IMG/VR virus record: IMGVR_UViG_3300042544_000359
Span: 1 to 31,770 of that record
DNA from: a virus
Direction: 5' to 3' (one strand)
DNA: 31,770 nucleotides
The notes beneath the pieces were generated by a model that did not search any database, was not told the origin of the DNA, and worked only from the letters and a program-made list of their open reading frames with translations. Numbering within the stretch: the first letter of the stretch is position 1; every line of letters begins with the position of its first letter. A program made the position numbers and the translations under genes. Shown piece by piece: positions 22,612 to 30,091 of the stretch.

Positions 22612-22636
22612 AAAAAAGACCCGCACAAGGCGGGCC
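22612..22636 (-). terminator. Intrinsic terminator of the P2 unit
   Basis: Read leftward, a 7-bp stem (GGCCCGC / GCGGGTC with one G-U pair) and 5-base loop are followed by TTTTTT. It lies 20 bases after the stop of the 291-residue gene at 22656, separating the P2 unit from P3. Confidence 0.88.
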
Positions 22637-22655
22637 AAAAACCACAGGGGGTTGT

Positions 22656-23531
22656 TTATCTGACTATGAGAAAGTTGTCTGCATCAACCCGATAGCCAAC
22701 ATCTTTCACTACCTCGTTGTCCTCCATTAGCTGAAGCACAGCCAATCTATTCTGCCACTCCAACGGTAGTGCTTCAAACGGTACAAGTTGAGGCTCAGAC
22801 TTAGCTGCCCTATCTAGTGATTGAAGCAGCTCGTTGTCTGTAAAGAACGCATACAAACCCTCCATCAAGCAGATGGGTATTGTGAATAAGCTCCTCATGT
22901 GCTGAGCAAGCATGTACTCCGACAGCGCATTCTCAAACTTAGGGTTGTGCATCGCCTCGGAGAACTCAGATAGAAGATGCGTGTCAGGCGTCTGGTTACG
23001 CACAAACGCGTTGAGTAGAATCTGTGCGCCTTCCCGACTAGGTAAAAGGTGACCCCGCTCAATGGTGACCTCCAACCTATTGAGGGCGTTTGAGTAACGG
23101 TTCACTACATCCGATGCTCTCTCGTACACAACCTTACCTAGCGAAGGGCACTTGAGATAGGTTTTGGCATTGCGTATCGCTGACGCCATGTTGACTGTCT
23201 TCGTAGTGTTCCCTCTCCGGCCCTGAATATTATCCGAAGACACAGTCAAGGACCACTTCTTATCAGCGTCACCCGATACATTACGCTGAATACCCAAGCT
23301 GCCAAGGTGTATATTGTTCTGCGTAACGCTCATGCGTGTAGCGTACTTAACGTCCTCTGATACTTGACGACCCTGCTGCATACACCTACTCGTTGCGTAG
23401 CGCCCGTCTTTGACATAGTCGAATGTGAAAGTCCACTCGGGCTTGGCCAGTGCCAGCTTATCTATAAATTCCTTGAAGGTAGGTTCTAGTAGAAAGCCTT
23501 CACCCCGTACATCAACATTTGCTAGTTGCAT
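22656..23531 (-). CDS. Unknown 291-residue protein, last gene of the AAA/VWA unit
   Basis: The ATG at 23531 follows AAGGAAAAATT. The N-terminal half is beta-rich with polar turns (WTFTFDYVKDGRYATSR, NIHLGSLGIQRNVSGDADK, KWSLTVSSDNIQGRR). The C-terminal half is helical (NALNRLEVTIERGHLL, LLSEFSEAMHNPKFENALSEYM, LMEGLYAFFTDNELL). I recognise no domain. It is the terminal gene before an intrinsic terminator and follows another 291-residue unknown with a nine-base gap, so the two probably act together. Position in the same unit as the AAA ATPase and VWA protein suggests a target or adaptor for that pair. Confidence 0.75.
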   Translation of the reverse strand: MQLANVDVRGEGFLLEPTFKEFIDKLALAKPEWTFTFDYVKDGRYATSRCMQQGRQVSEDVKYATRMSVTQNNIHLGSLGIQRNVSGDADKKWSLTVSSDNIQGRRGNTTKTVNMASAIRNAKTYLKCPSLGKVVYERASDVVNRYSNALNRLEVTIERGHLLPSREGAQILLNAFVRNQTPDTHLLSEFSEAMHNPKFENALSEYMLAQHMRSLFTIPICLMEGLYAFFTDNELLQSLDRAAKSEPQLVPFEALPLEWQNRLAVLQLMEDNEVVKDVGYRVDADNFLIVR

Positions 23532-23540
23532 AATTTTTCC

Positions 23541-24416
23541 TTACCAGTTAAATTTACCAATGATCTCTTGCACACTTGACTTGAGTTCTGCCCGCGCACT
23601 GGACAGATCACGCAAGTCTTGGGCGTCTATACCCGACAACGCCTTCTCTAGCATGCGTCTTGCTTCCTCGAGCTGCGGGTCATTCGTAACATTGAGTTTG
23701 CTCAGCAGGCCGCACAACTCCAACGGCTTGTTGACAATCGAGTCGCGAAAGATATTGCGTTCACCCACGCTCGTATCCGTCAGCCGATCACTCATGTGAG
23801 TCAGCACCGCATGTAATCTCTCCCATGGTTCACGCATAGCCTCGGCCAGCTTCTCGTTAAACATCTTGTCGTACTGCTCAGCCAAGTCTTCACGCACTCT
23901 GTCCTCACATTGGATACGGAAGTCCCCCTTCTCTGGAACAGGGAGGAAGTTAAACCCGAACTTGAATCTCTTCGGTAAAGACTCCGCATCAGGGAACTCG
24001 GTGGCATCGAAGTAGTCACCCAACTTGAACGCCTGTGCGCTCACCAGTGTGGGGTAGACCTTGACGAAGTCTGCGACTAACGCGTTGAAGTTGGCCTCCA
24101 TCGTGCCTAGCTGCTCTCGATATGTGAAGAAGTTAGCCATAGGCAACAAGCCCACACCCTTCATCCAAGGTAGAGTTTGTTGTGCATTCCACGCTCTGCA
24201 CTTGGCCGCATACTTCTCGATCTTCTTGAGATGATCGCTGCCCGCCATGAGGTACTTGTAAACGCTGCCCGCATCGCTGTCTGCTTGCTTGGCTTTGTTG
24301 AGGTCAGCCGTTGTCTCGTTGTCACGCTTACGCGCTGTCCATGTGCTGATACGCAACTCAACAAGCATAGCCATTGAGGACAAAGACACCGGAGGTGCTA
24401 CTAGATTGATAGTCAT
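23541..24416 (-). CDS. Unknown helical protein, possibly DUF3150-like (291 aa)
   Basis: Start ATG at 24416 with AAAGGAT; dyad copy 1 lies about 27 bases upstream. Mostly long amphipathic helices (ADSDAGSVYKYLMAGSDHLKKIEKY, VREDLAEQYDKMFNEKLAEAM, EEARRMLEKALSG). The early part has WTARKRDNETTADLNKAK and a segment near residue 82 reading LPWMKGVGLLPMANF. The layout (a Lys-rich N-terminus, then a mid-protein W-x-x-G-x-G-L-x-P) reminds me of DUF3150 proteins encoded beside MoxR/VWA genes in N4-like phages and bacteria. That is recollection, to be tested by profile search. Probably a partner of the AAA/VWA proteins. Confidence 0.72.
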   Translation of the reverse strand: MTINLVAPPVSLSSMAMLVELRISTWTARKRDNETTADLNKAKQADSDAGSVYKYLMAGSDHLKKIEKYAAKCRAWNAQQTLPWMKGVGLLPMANFFTYREQLGTMEANFNALVADFVKVYPTLVSAQAFKLGDYFDATEFPDAESLPKRFKFGFNFLPVPEKGDFRIQCEDRVREDLAEQYDKMFNEKLAEAMREPWERLHAVLTHMSDRLTDTSVGERNIFRDSIVNKPLELCGLLSKLNVTNDPQLEEARRMLEKALSGIDAQDLRDLSSARAELKSSVQEIIGKFNW

Positions 24417-24431
24417 GATAAATCCTTTAAG

Positions 24432-25487
24432 TTATGAACATTCCGACACTGAGTCGGTTTGTCCGAAGTCGATACTAATTTCGCGGAAATACTCCACATT
24501 GCGTTTGGACGGTACTACGCCCGCTGGCATTGTGATTACATTGAACGCCTCGTCACGATGCAGGAACGCGGCGATGCCTTTGACGTAGTCATACACTCGC
24601 GGTACGCTGATATACACTCCATTCCTGCCAAGGCGGTCGTTGTATACGTGCTCCCCAACATGGTGCTGTACCACATTCAACGCATCGAGCCAACGCTCCG
24701 TGTTGTTGCTACTCATCCACTCAGCCAACAACTCCGAAGACGCTCTGTGAAAAGCCCCGCCTTGTCTCCTCGATGAATACGGTAGGTGGTGCACCTCATT
24801 GAGCGCCATTGAGACCATTTCTCGCCTACCACCCCACGGCAGATGCTCAACAGCTTTGTGCACGGTATTCAAGAACTCGTCGGTGTAACCCGCCGCTGCC
24901 CTGTACTGCATACGCGACTCCTTTATTTCCTCGTGACTAACGCTCGATACGATAGACGAAGTCATAGCCACCCATTCAATGAACGCGCCAAACCGCTGCT
25001 TCATTATGGTGTCAGCTACCCCACGCTTAACCCTGTACACCTTTACATCCGGTGCGTCCACTACATCAAAGACGGGGGAGTCGTAGTATGTTTTCCCAGT
25101 AGGCGCAAACTTGAGGGACTGACGCCGTGCTAACTCTATGTTCTTGCCATCAGCCAGCTTTACAAACAAGCGCCCCTTCTCCCAACTAAACCCCATACTG
25201 CGCGGCACAAACCCGATGATCTGCTCACCGCTGTACGCAGAATAGTAATTGGGTGCATGCAGCGTAAACGTGTTGTCACTGCGCCATTCAACTAACTCGC
25301 TACCGTGGTAGTTCAGCACCACTGTGTCAGGGTCAGGCATAGTGATGTTGGCCGCGTGATGGTAACGCCGCTCACCGAGTGGGCGCACCGCATCTTTGTG
25401 ACCGCGTATGGGTTTGACCTTGTTATACCAATCCACTGCGTTCTTGAACGAGCAAAGTCGCGGTGCATTTATTGAGTTGTATGCCAT
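24432..25487 (-). CDS. Unknown 351-residue protein of the AAA/VWA unit
   Basis: The ATG at 25487 has ribosome binding site AAGGAAATTTAAC; an upstream in-frame TTG is not supported. The N-terminal half is beta-rich (DTVVLNYHGSELVEWRSDNTFTLH, MGFSWEKGRLFVKLADGK, LKFAPTGKTYYDSPVFDV) and the C-terminal half helical. The sequence YHGSELVEW and a following FTLHAPN look conserved for some binding surface but match nothing I know. Dyad copy 1 (24443-24457) lies inside its last codons. Found between an RHH-like gene and the 291-residue genes, in one unit with AAA and VWA proteins. Confidence 0.78.
   Translation of the reverse strand: MAYNSINAPRLCSFKNAVDWYNKVKPIRGHKDAVRPLGERRYHHAANITMPDPDTVVLNYHGSELVEWRSDNTFTLHAPNYYSAYSGEQIIGFVPRSMGFSWEKGRLFVKLADGKNIELARRQSLKFAPTGKTYYDSPVFDVVDAPDVKVYRVKRGVADTIMKQRFGAFIEWVAMTSSIVSSVSHEEIKESRMQYRAAAGYTDEFLNTVHKAVEHLPWGGRREMVSMALNEVHHLPYSSRRQGGAFHRASSELLAEWMSSNNTERWLDALNVVQHHVGEHVYNDRLGRNGVYISVPRVYDYVKGIAAFLHRDEAFNVITMPAGVVPSKRNVEYFREISIDFGQTDSVSECS
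24443..24457 (-). repeat. Dyad element copy 1
   Basis: CCGAC-ACTGA-GTCGG flanked by AACATT and TTTGTC, in the last codons of the 351-residue gene, 27 bases before the start of the gene at 24416. Flanks are shared with copy 3 at 29812. Confidence 0.75.
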
Positions 25488-25488
25488 G

Positions 25489-25650
25489 TTAAATTTCCTT
25501 TCTATCAAAGTAGGCAGTCGCCAAGTGGCGCACAACCTGTCCGTTGGTTGGTTCAAATCCTAGGTTCAGCATCAGGTCGTTCTTCACATCCTGTAACAGA
25601 TCATAGGTCTCCTTGTTAAGAGCTACGTTATAGGCCGGTGGGTTTTTCAT
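25489..25650 (-). CDS. Ribbon-helix-helix-like small protein (53 aa)
   Basis: A short ORF in a gap otherwise without a gene. ATG at 25650 has a perfect AGGAGG eight bases upstream and overlaps the previous stop (ATGA). Sequence starts MKNPPAYNVALNKETYDLLQDV, followed by a helix and FEPTNGQVVRHLATAYFD. The strand NVALN, helix, turn with Thr-Asn, helix arrangement fits an Arc/MetJ-type ribbon-helix-helix DNA-binding protein, which would act as a dimer. It is a candidate reader of the dyad elements in this unit. Stop TAA at 25489 immediately precedes the next ATG. Confidence 0.75.
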   Translation of the reverse strand: MKNPPAYNVALNKETYDLLQDVKNDLMLNLGFEPTNGQVVRHLATAYFDRKEI

Positions 25651-25892
25651 TTCGCTGCCTCCTGTATCTTCATGTTTGCTGTGATCTCCATCTGCAATAT
25701 CGCAGTCATCGGCGTAACAAATGTCGCAAACCCCGGCGGCTTGATGACATTGTTTTTATCCGAGTCCACACCCTTAATCCATGTCTGCTCTATGCGATTC
25801 GCTGAGTTGAGCGTGTTGCATATAGTCATGGCCTCGTCCGGTGTCAAAAGAAACCTTGAATTGTTGATGTGTAAAATTACGCTATCGTCCAT
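25647..25892 (-). CDS. Small unknown protein after the VWA gene (81 aa)
   Basis: ATG at 25892 with ribosome binding site AACCAAGGATTGATC; a TTG two codons earlier is possible. The chain has a strand-turn-strand opening (SVILHINNSRFLLTPDEAMTICNTL), then a core IKGVDSDKNNVIKPPGFATFV and a helical end. Only two bases separate it from the VWA stop. No known family; the start resembles domains that begin with a short beta hairpin and a helix. Confidence 0.7.
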   Translation of the reverse strand: MDDSVILHINNSRFLLTPDEAMTICNTLNSANRIEQTWIKGVDSDKNNVIKPPGFATFVTPMTAILQMEITANMKIQEAAK

Positions 25893-25894
25893 GA

Positions 25895-27184
25895 TCAATC
25901 CTTGGTTACGCAGACGACTTGCCCGCGTGGTATCTTGAATGAGTCGCTACCTATGATGCACCACAGGATAGGTAATCCTAGTCCGGCCCACTTACTAGGG
26001 TCGCTAGTCATGTATCCATCAGTTAGCACCACAAGAGCATCAGCTTTGCCCAAACTTTTACTCAACATAAACTCCGGTATGCAGTCGGGGTCTGTACCGC
26101 CACCACCCTTGGGGGTAGTCTTGGATACGATTGACTTGACCTCACCCTTGTAAGTCTCATGCCCCGCCACACGGGTGTCCCAATACAACATATCAATGCG
26201 ATCAGGGTTGGCCGATAGGACCACCTTGTTAAGTTCTCCCATAAACAGAGAAAGCATCTCGCCTTGTATCGAGCCCGATGTATCCATCGCAACCACAAGG
26301 TGCTTCATACGTTTACCCACGATGCTCGGCAGGATGATGTCTTGCCACAAGTAATTCTTGTGTGCCTTACGCCAGCTTGGAGAGTCGCGGTCTTTGAGCG
26401 ATGTACGCACAAACCTACGCAGTACCTCACGCCAATCAACCTTTGGCTCAAGCATCTCTTGGACTGAGCGCAGCATGTCACCGCCCACCTTGCCCGCGTA
26501 GATACCACCTTGGCGCAGCGCACTCTCAATTTCTTGAGACAACTCTTTGTGCTCTTCGGCTGACATATCTTTAGCACCTTCCCAGTCATGCTCGTCGAGC
26601 CCCGAACTATCCGACCCGCTGTCGGTTTGTTCACCGTCACCGCCACCACCGCCGACCTCGTCACCACCGCCGCCGACCTCGTCACCTTTTTTACCGCCGC
26701 GACCTTTCTCTTTCTCTTGCATGAGGATGTCGAAGACCTGCTTGGTGTCCATGTCGCGGAACCTTGTGTCGATCAGGCCGATGTTCTTGCGCGTCTTCTG
26801 GTCACGCGGCATAGAGATCATGGTTTCGTTTGAGTCCATGTCACGCAACTGGATGTTGATGACGTAGTCACACGCTTGATTGGCAATGTCCCGATCTTCC
26901 TCATACAACGCCCGCCATGTGGTCAGGTGTCGATAGCACTTGTGCATGTTCTCGTGCAGAATGAGGAACGCAAGTTCCTTGTCTGACAACATGTCAACGA
27001 ATGCGCGACCATAGGATGCGTCACGCCCGTTGGTCATCGCCGTTATCCCCGCCTCGGTGATAGTAGTTTTGCCCACCATGAACAAACCTGCGAAGAAAGC
27101 GAATCGCTTATCCCGCATCAGGCTCACATGGACGAGTTCAAGCCTGCGCTCGGCAGGTAACCTATTCTTTAGAATCATGTTCAT
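25895..27184 (-). CDS. Metallopeptidase-like / VWA domain protein (DUF2201 type)
   Basis: A 429-residue protein. The N-terminal domain has ELAFLILHENMHKCYRH with H77, E78, H81 (HExxH) and then NQACDYVIN (102-110), as in the putative metallopeptidase domain of DUF2201. A Gly/Asp/Glu-rich linker (about 160-200, with tandem DEVGGGG) separates it from a C-terminal VWA-like domain: MIDAS motif DTSGS (D301, S303, S305), GGGGTDP near 370 as the second MIDAS part and LVVLTDGYM as the third. Such proteins work beside MoxR-type AAA+ ATPases, which here lie about 1.5 kb upstream in the same unit. The pair may load metals, remodel or proteolyse a target. The ATG overlaps the previous stop; GAGGAG is the ribosome binding site. 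Confidence 0.88.
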   Translation of the reverse strand: MNMILKNRLPAERRLELVHVSLMRDKRFAFFAGLFMVGKTTITEAGITAMTNGRDASYGRAFVDMLSDKELAFLILHENMHKCYRHLTTWRALYEEDRDIANQACDYVINIQLRDMDSNETMISMPRDQKTRKNIGLIDTRFRDMDTKQVFDILMQEKEKGRGGKKGDEVGGGGDEVGGGGGDGEQTDSGSDSSGLDEHDWEGAKDMSAEEHKELSQEIESALRQGGIYAGKVGGDMLRSVQEMLEPKVDWREVLRRFVRTSLKDRDSPSWRKAHKNYLWQDIILPSIVGKRMKHLVVAMDTSGSIQGEMLSLFMGELNKVVLSANPDRIDMLYWDTRVAGHETYKGEVKSIVSKTTPKGGGGTDPDCIPEFMLSKSLGKADALVVLTDGYMTSDPSKWAGLGLPILWCIIGSDSFKIPRGQVVCVTKD

Positions 27185-27354
27185 TCTGTTGTCTCCTCAA
27201 TTGATTCAACTTCCCAACTTGAGTCGTTGATGTTTATCCCGCCGTCAGCTTCAATATGTTTCCACGCTAGCTTCTCGGCATCATCTTCGTTCTCGGCCTC
27301 CACGGTTACAAAGATGTAACTCGTGCGTTTAAGTTCTACTCCATATGTTTTCAT
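27181..27354 (-). CDS. Small protein, DpnD/PcfM-like (57 aa)
   Basis: Short ORF bounded by ATGA overlaps on both sides, with GAGGAG before the ATG at 27354. It begins MKTYGVELKRTSYIFVTVEA, followed by ENEDDAEKLAWKHIEADGG and an acidic end. The beta hairpin followed by an E-D-x-A-E helix resembles DpnD/PcfM-like small proteins, which are of unknown function. It precedes the VWA gene directly. Confidence 0.72.
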   Translation of the reverse strand: MKTYGVELKRTSYIFVTVEAENEDDAEKLAWKHIEADGGININDSSWEVESIEETTE

Positions 27355-27572
27355 ACTCTCCTCGCTTTCATCATTTCATCTGCCCAAACATAAGCTTCCA
27401 CTGCTAGAGCAGGGACAGCTTCTTCTTCCCAATCCTCAAGCGTGTTGTCCATAAACATCTCACGGTACTGCGTAGTCAAACTCTGCATAGCTTTAGCTGC
27501 AAAGTAATCACGTAAAGTCATGCCAAGATCAGTAACGCTTGGGAACGCTTGTCCACCTGTTTCGATAGTCAT
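27351..27572 (-). CDS. Conserved small phage protein (GMTLRDYFAAKAM type, 73 aa)
   Basis: Starts with MTIETGGQAFPS, continues GMTLRDYFAAKAMQSL and ends in an acidic helix EAVPALAVEAYVWADEMMKAR. The GGxAFP...GMTLRDYFAAKAM pattern is one I know from a large family of small phage proteins in proteobacterial phages, of unknown role. ATGA overlap with both neighbours and GGGAGGAAGT as ribosome binding site. Confidence 0.82.
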   Translation of the reverse strand: MTIETGGQAFPSVTDLGMTLRDYFAAKAMQSLTTQYREMFMDNTLEDWEEEAVPALAVEAYVWADEMMKARRV

Positions 27573-27748
27573 ACTTCCTCCCTTAAGTCGTGTGCTTGCT
27601 TTACTTTCTTGAACACAGAGTCATCCCTGCACATGGCAGAGACTAAGTGAAACATCGCGATTGACTTACTGCGATAGTGCATGCCGTAGACGAACAGGCC
27701 AATACACATCACGATGAGCGTCAACTCCAATATAGTGAATTCAATCAT
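27569..27748 (-). CDS. Small membrane protein (59 aa)
   Basis: A short ORF in an otherwise unassigned gap. The ATG at 27748 has AAGGGAG eight bases upstream; both ends overlap neighbours by ATGA. Sequence starts MIEFTILELTLIVMCIGLFV, a single transmembrane helix, then a basic, His-containing cytoplasmic tail (HYRSKSIAMFHLVSAMCRDD). No family recognised. The strict coupling to neighbouring genes supports it as real. Confidence 0.72.
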   Translation of the reverse strand: MIEFTILELTLIVMCIGLFVYGMHYRSKSIAMFHLVSAMCRDDSVFKKVKQAHDLREEV

Positions 27749-28077
27749 TTGCTTTCTCCCTTAGTTAGTTCAACGGGTATCTCTACCTCGTCACCTAATT
27801 TGCTTGCAACATAGCAGCGCATAGCTGCAATGAGTGGGGTTTCGCCTTTGGACACATCCTCATCTTCGCCATCAAAGTGGCAGGTGCGCGCTTCCCATCC
27901 GAACGAAAACTCGTCAGGTAGTACGGCAATCTTCTCCCGCTCAATAATCGGGCCACCTTGCGCCCAGTCGGTTGAGTATTGCGGTGCAGTACATCCATCT
28001 TTGATGCGTTCTTCGGGGTGCAATAGGTCATGTACCTTGCGGTCAAGGGCTGCGCCTGTTAGTTCGCTTGTTTTCAT
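27745..28077 (-). CDS. NinX / DUF2591-like phage protein
   Basis: A 110-residue protein. The opening MKTSELTGAALDRKVH, the middle STDWAQGGPIIEREKI and the end TPLIAAMRCYVASKLGDEV closely match the DUF2591 (NinX) family as I know it from lambdoid and many other phages. Its function is unknown; the family often sits in early or accessory regions. The variant here carries an acidic insert (CHFDGEDEDVSKGE). The start overlaps the stop of the 40-residue gene by ATGA. Confidence 0.9.
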   Translation of the reverse strand: MKTSELTGAALDRKVHDLLHPEERIKDGCTAPQYSTDWAQGGPIIEREKIAVLPDEFSFGWEARTCHFDGEDEDVSKGETPLIAAMRCYVASKLGDEVEIPVELTKGESK

Positions 28078-28196
28078 GTTGTTTCCCCCTTAGTTAAGTC
28101 CAACACCCAAACCTCGACAGCGTGGGCATCCTCGTGTCTGCCTATAAGACGCAACGCGTTGGCTAATTGCATCCCTGCTTGATAAACATTTTTCAT
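28074..28196 (-). CDS. Very small protein (40 aa)
   Basis: The ATG at 28196 has GAGGAG eight bases upstream, and both ends overlap neighbours by ATGA. The product starts MKNVYQAGMQLANALRLIG and ends VWVLDLTKGETT. It is a likely short helix pair. The last codons include AAGGGGGAAAC, which serves as the ribosome binding site of the NinX-like gene. Function unknown. Confidence 0.65.
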   Translation of the reverse strand: MKNVYQAGMQLANALRLIGRHEDAHAVEVWVLDLTKGETT

Positions 28197-28408
28197 TTCC
28201 TATACTCCTCATAAACAACCTTCTCTTGTATCCAGTAAGTACCATGCTTGTCGTTCTCTTTGCACTCGCGCATGTACGCTTCGGCTTCAATCTTGTGAGC
28301 GAACAACTCTTCAAGGTAAACCCCTTGCTTGTCCTTTATAGCTACATCTCTGCTTGCTCTATCGTTGCACCACAGCAGCCACACAGTTGGGTAATACTTG
28401 ATGTTCAT
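28193..28408 (-). CDS. Small unknown protein (71 aa)
   Basis: Starts and stops in ATGA overlaps. A short beta strand with tryptophans (YYPTVWLLWCNDRA) is followed by YLEELFAHKIEAEAYMRECKEND and a beta-rich end (YWIQEKVVYEEYRK). No family recognised. The E-x-E-A-Y-M helix in the middle resembles small phage proteins that contain a single alpha/beta unit. The 3' end supplies GAGGAG for the next gene. Confidence 0.68.
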   Translation of the reverse strand: MNIKYYPTVWLLWCNDRASRDVAIKDKQGVYLEELFAHKIEAEAYMRECKENDKHGTYWIQEKVVYEEYRK

Positions 28409-28653
28409 GCCGTCACCTCCTGCACTGGTGTGTCCTTGATACTCAAACCCATCTTGGTACGGCGCATGATGCCCATGACACCTCGGGTATCGCGGTCGAT
28501 GACGACTGCCAACCCATACTGGCCCATCACGATACGGACAGCCATGTTGCGCCTTGCACCTTGAACGGATGCGGCGTACCCCATTGATGCGGGGCGTTTG
28601 CCAGACGAATCGGGCTCGGTGAAATACTGCGTTACAAATGGTCGTTTAGACAT
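28405..28653 (-). CDS. Small basic unknown protein (82 aa)
   Basis: The ATG at 28653 follows AACCAAGGAAATCAAA; the upstream part of the frame overlaps the AAA gene and dyad copy 2 and is not used. Sequence: MSKRPFVTQYFTEPDSSGK, then AASVQGARRNMAVRIVMGQYGLAVVIDRDTRGV. The basic, Met-rich beta/alpha character is unusual but matches nothing known to me. It directly follows the AAA ATPase gene, with dyad copy 2 between them. Confidence 0.65.
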   Translation of the reverse strand: MSKRPFVTQYFTEPDSSGKRPASMGYAASVQGARRNMAVRIVMGQYGLAVVIDRDTRGVMGIMRRTKMGLSIKDTPVQEVTA

Positions 28654-28681
28654 TTTGATTTCCTTGGTTAATACAAACAAT

Positions 28682-28696
28682 CCGACAACTTGTCGG
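28682..28696 (-). repeat. Dyad element copy 2
   Basis: CCGACA-ACT-TGTCGG, a perfect 6-bp dyad, immediately downstream of the AAA ATPase stop and 28 bases before the start at 28653. The right flank TTTATC resembles the TTTGTC of copies 1 and 3. Confidence 0.8.
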
Positions 28697-28697
28697 T

Positions 28698-29777
28698 TTA
28701 TCCCTTGAGGCCAGCAAACATATACTGGTTCTCGCGAGCCCATGTGACGAACGCTGGATGAACCATCGCCCATGCTTTCTTATCCTTGAGTTCCAACAAG
28801 GAGTTGATGAACACCGCCTGAGTCTCTTTGGGCATACGGCGTACATACCGCATCCAAGTGGCGAAGTTCTCCCGCGTTACAGCAGCAGTTGCCTTGAACA
28901 TCAAGATGCACTGAGCAGCAGGTGATGTGGGCACAAGCGCCGTATCGGGCGAAGTCTCAATGGCCTCACGCGTTGGCAGTTGATCTGCCAGTTGAATGAA
29001 CGCCTGAAGATCACGCGATGCCGCAAACCCGATAGTCCCATCGAGACAACCAATGAACGCGTTATCGGTAAGCGATGCCCGCTTGGCCACCCAGTGCGAT
29101 GCTTTGAACATCGAGCGTGGTGATACAAACGCAAGCTGCGATGCGTCCTTCGGGTTGAAGATGTACGGATTCTTGTCCTGCCCGCCATCCATGTAAGAGA
29201 GCATGCAATGTTCGTACTCGTGTACCCAAGCAATAACCTCTGGCTGTACGCCGTTGTTGTTTGCCCAAACACACCATTCTTTAGCAGTGGGTTTCATGTA
29301 AGTCATCCATGTTTGTCTGTTGCGTGTGTGCGCCTTGGCCGAGTCACCGACACCATCGGCATCCATGTTGCCAGTGGTGAAGACAATCGAGTCAGGGTGC
29401 AAGTTGAAGTTGCCGAGGCGTCGCTCGTGCAGTAGTGGGTGCAGCGTGTTCCGCACATAGTCATCGGTCTTAGTCCACTCATCAATCATGATGCACAGCG
29501 GCTCGTTAGTGTGCAGCCCGAAGTAATCCGCAGGGTAGAAGTCCAGCGTCCGCGAGGTGTGGTTGGGTATCGGCATGCCCGCCTGACCCACGTCAGTATT
29601 GGGCCCGTCGATATACACCTTCCTGTAACCTGTCTTAGCGACAATTACGTCTTGGATCGCAGTTTTCCCAACGCCCGGCTCGCCCGTTAGGTGTACTGAG
29701 TTGTGTCCAGAGTTGAGCAGTATGTCAACAGTCTCCGCGAAATTTACGCGGCGTGATAGATTCATTTCGTTAGCCAT
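28698..29777 (-). CDS. MoxR-type AAA+ ATPase
   Basis: A 359-residue AAA+ protein. Walker A GEPGVGKT (32-39), Walker B CIMIDEW (95-101, D99-E100) and sensor 1 in VFTTGNMDADG (N137) are intact. The pattern of GPNTDVGQAGMPIP and DFYPADYF after Walker A, and SLTDNAFIGCLDGTIG later, fits MoxR-like ATPases that work with VWA partners. Start ATG at 29777 with AAGGAAAATCTAA; dyad copy 3 lies 35 bases upstream. Probably remodels a target together with the metallopeptidase/VWA protein at 25895-27184 in the same unit. The substrate could be a host or phage protein, or a metal-loading step. Confidence 0.88.
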   Translation of the reverse strand: MANEMNLSRRVNFAETVDILLNSGHNSVHLTGEPGVGKTAIQDVIVAKTGYRKVYIDGPNTDVGQAGMPIPNHTSRTLDFYPADYFGLHTNEPLCIMIDEWTKTDDYVRNTLHPLLHERRLGNFNLHPDSIVFTTGNMDADGVGDSAKAHTRNRQTWMTYMKPTAKEWCVWANNNGVQPEVIAWVHEYEHCMLSYMDGGQDKNPYIFNPKDASQLAFVSPRSMFKASHWVAKRASLTDNAFIGCLDGTIGFAASRDLQAFIQLADQLPTREAIETSPDTALVPTSPAAQCILMFKATAAVTRENFATWMRYVRRMPKETQAVFINSLLELKDKKAWAMVHPAFVTWARENQYMFAGLKG

Positions 29778-29811
29778 TTAGATTTTCCTTAATAAAACAG
29801 GTTGGAACATT

Positions 29812-29826
29812 CCGACACCATGTCGG
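29812..29826 (-). repeat. Dyad element copy 3
   Basis: CCGACA-CCA-TGTCGG, a perfect 6-bp dyad with 3-base loop, flanked by AACATT and TTTGTC. It is placed between the zinc-ribbon gene stop (29831) and the AAA ATPase start (29777). Confidence 0.82.
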
Positions 29827-29830
29827 TTTG

Positions 29831-30091
29831 TCATGATCGAGGGGACTTTTGATTAGTGTCTTTCAGAGTCCTTGGTGCAGACGCTTGGGTCACTAACTGA
29901 TACGGCCCTTTCCCGTACTCTTGCACGACGCACCACACACGGCGGGCATCAGTCGCAATCTGGTCGCCACAGGTGTGGCATGTGTGATAGCCGAGTCGCC
30001 AACGGGCGATGTGAACATCGTCCCCGCACAGCCCACAGTCACGGAAGTCCGTGCTGTCATCGACATCGTATTCTCTAGCTAGGTATCTCAT
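29831..30091 (-). CDS. Zinc-ribbon protein (86 aa)
   Basis: The start ATG at 30091 overlaps the previous stop (ATGA); an upstream TTG is less likely. C19-x2-C22 (DCGLCGDD) and C38-x2-C41 (CHTCGDQ) form a typical four-cysteine zinc knuckle pair. The rest has VWCVVQEYGKGPYQLV and a polar, Lys-rich end. Small zinc ribbons of this kind may bind nucleic acid or protein. Unknown function. The gene ends next to dyad copy 3. Confidence 0.75.
   Translation of the reverse strand: MRYLAREYDVDDSTDFRDCGLCGDDVHIARWRLGYHTCHTCGDQIATDARRVWCVVQEYGKGPYQLVTQASAPRTLKDTNQKSPRS

Noticed and set aside
26640-26690. Gly/Asp repeat in the VWA gene as a mobile or regulatory repeat
   Set aside because: A 21-base in-frame repeat coding for DEVGGGG; it is an ordinary flexible linker that expands by slippage.
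24443-29826. Dyad elements as transcription terminators
   Set aside because: Stems of 5-6 bp with no T run following leftward, and two copies sit in the middle of a unit that continues. True terminators in this window have longer GC stems and a T tract.
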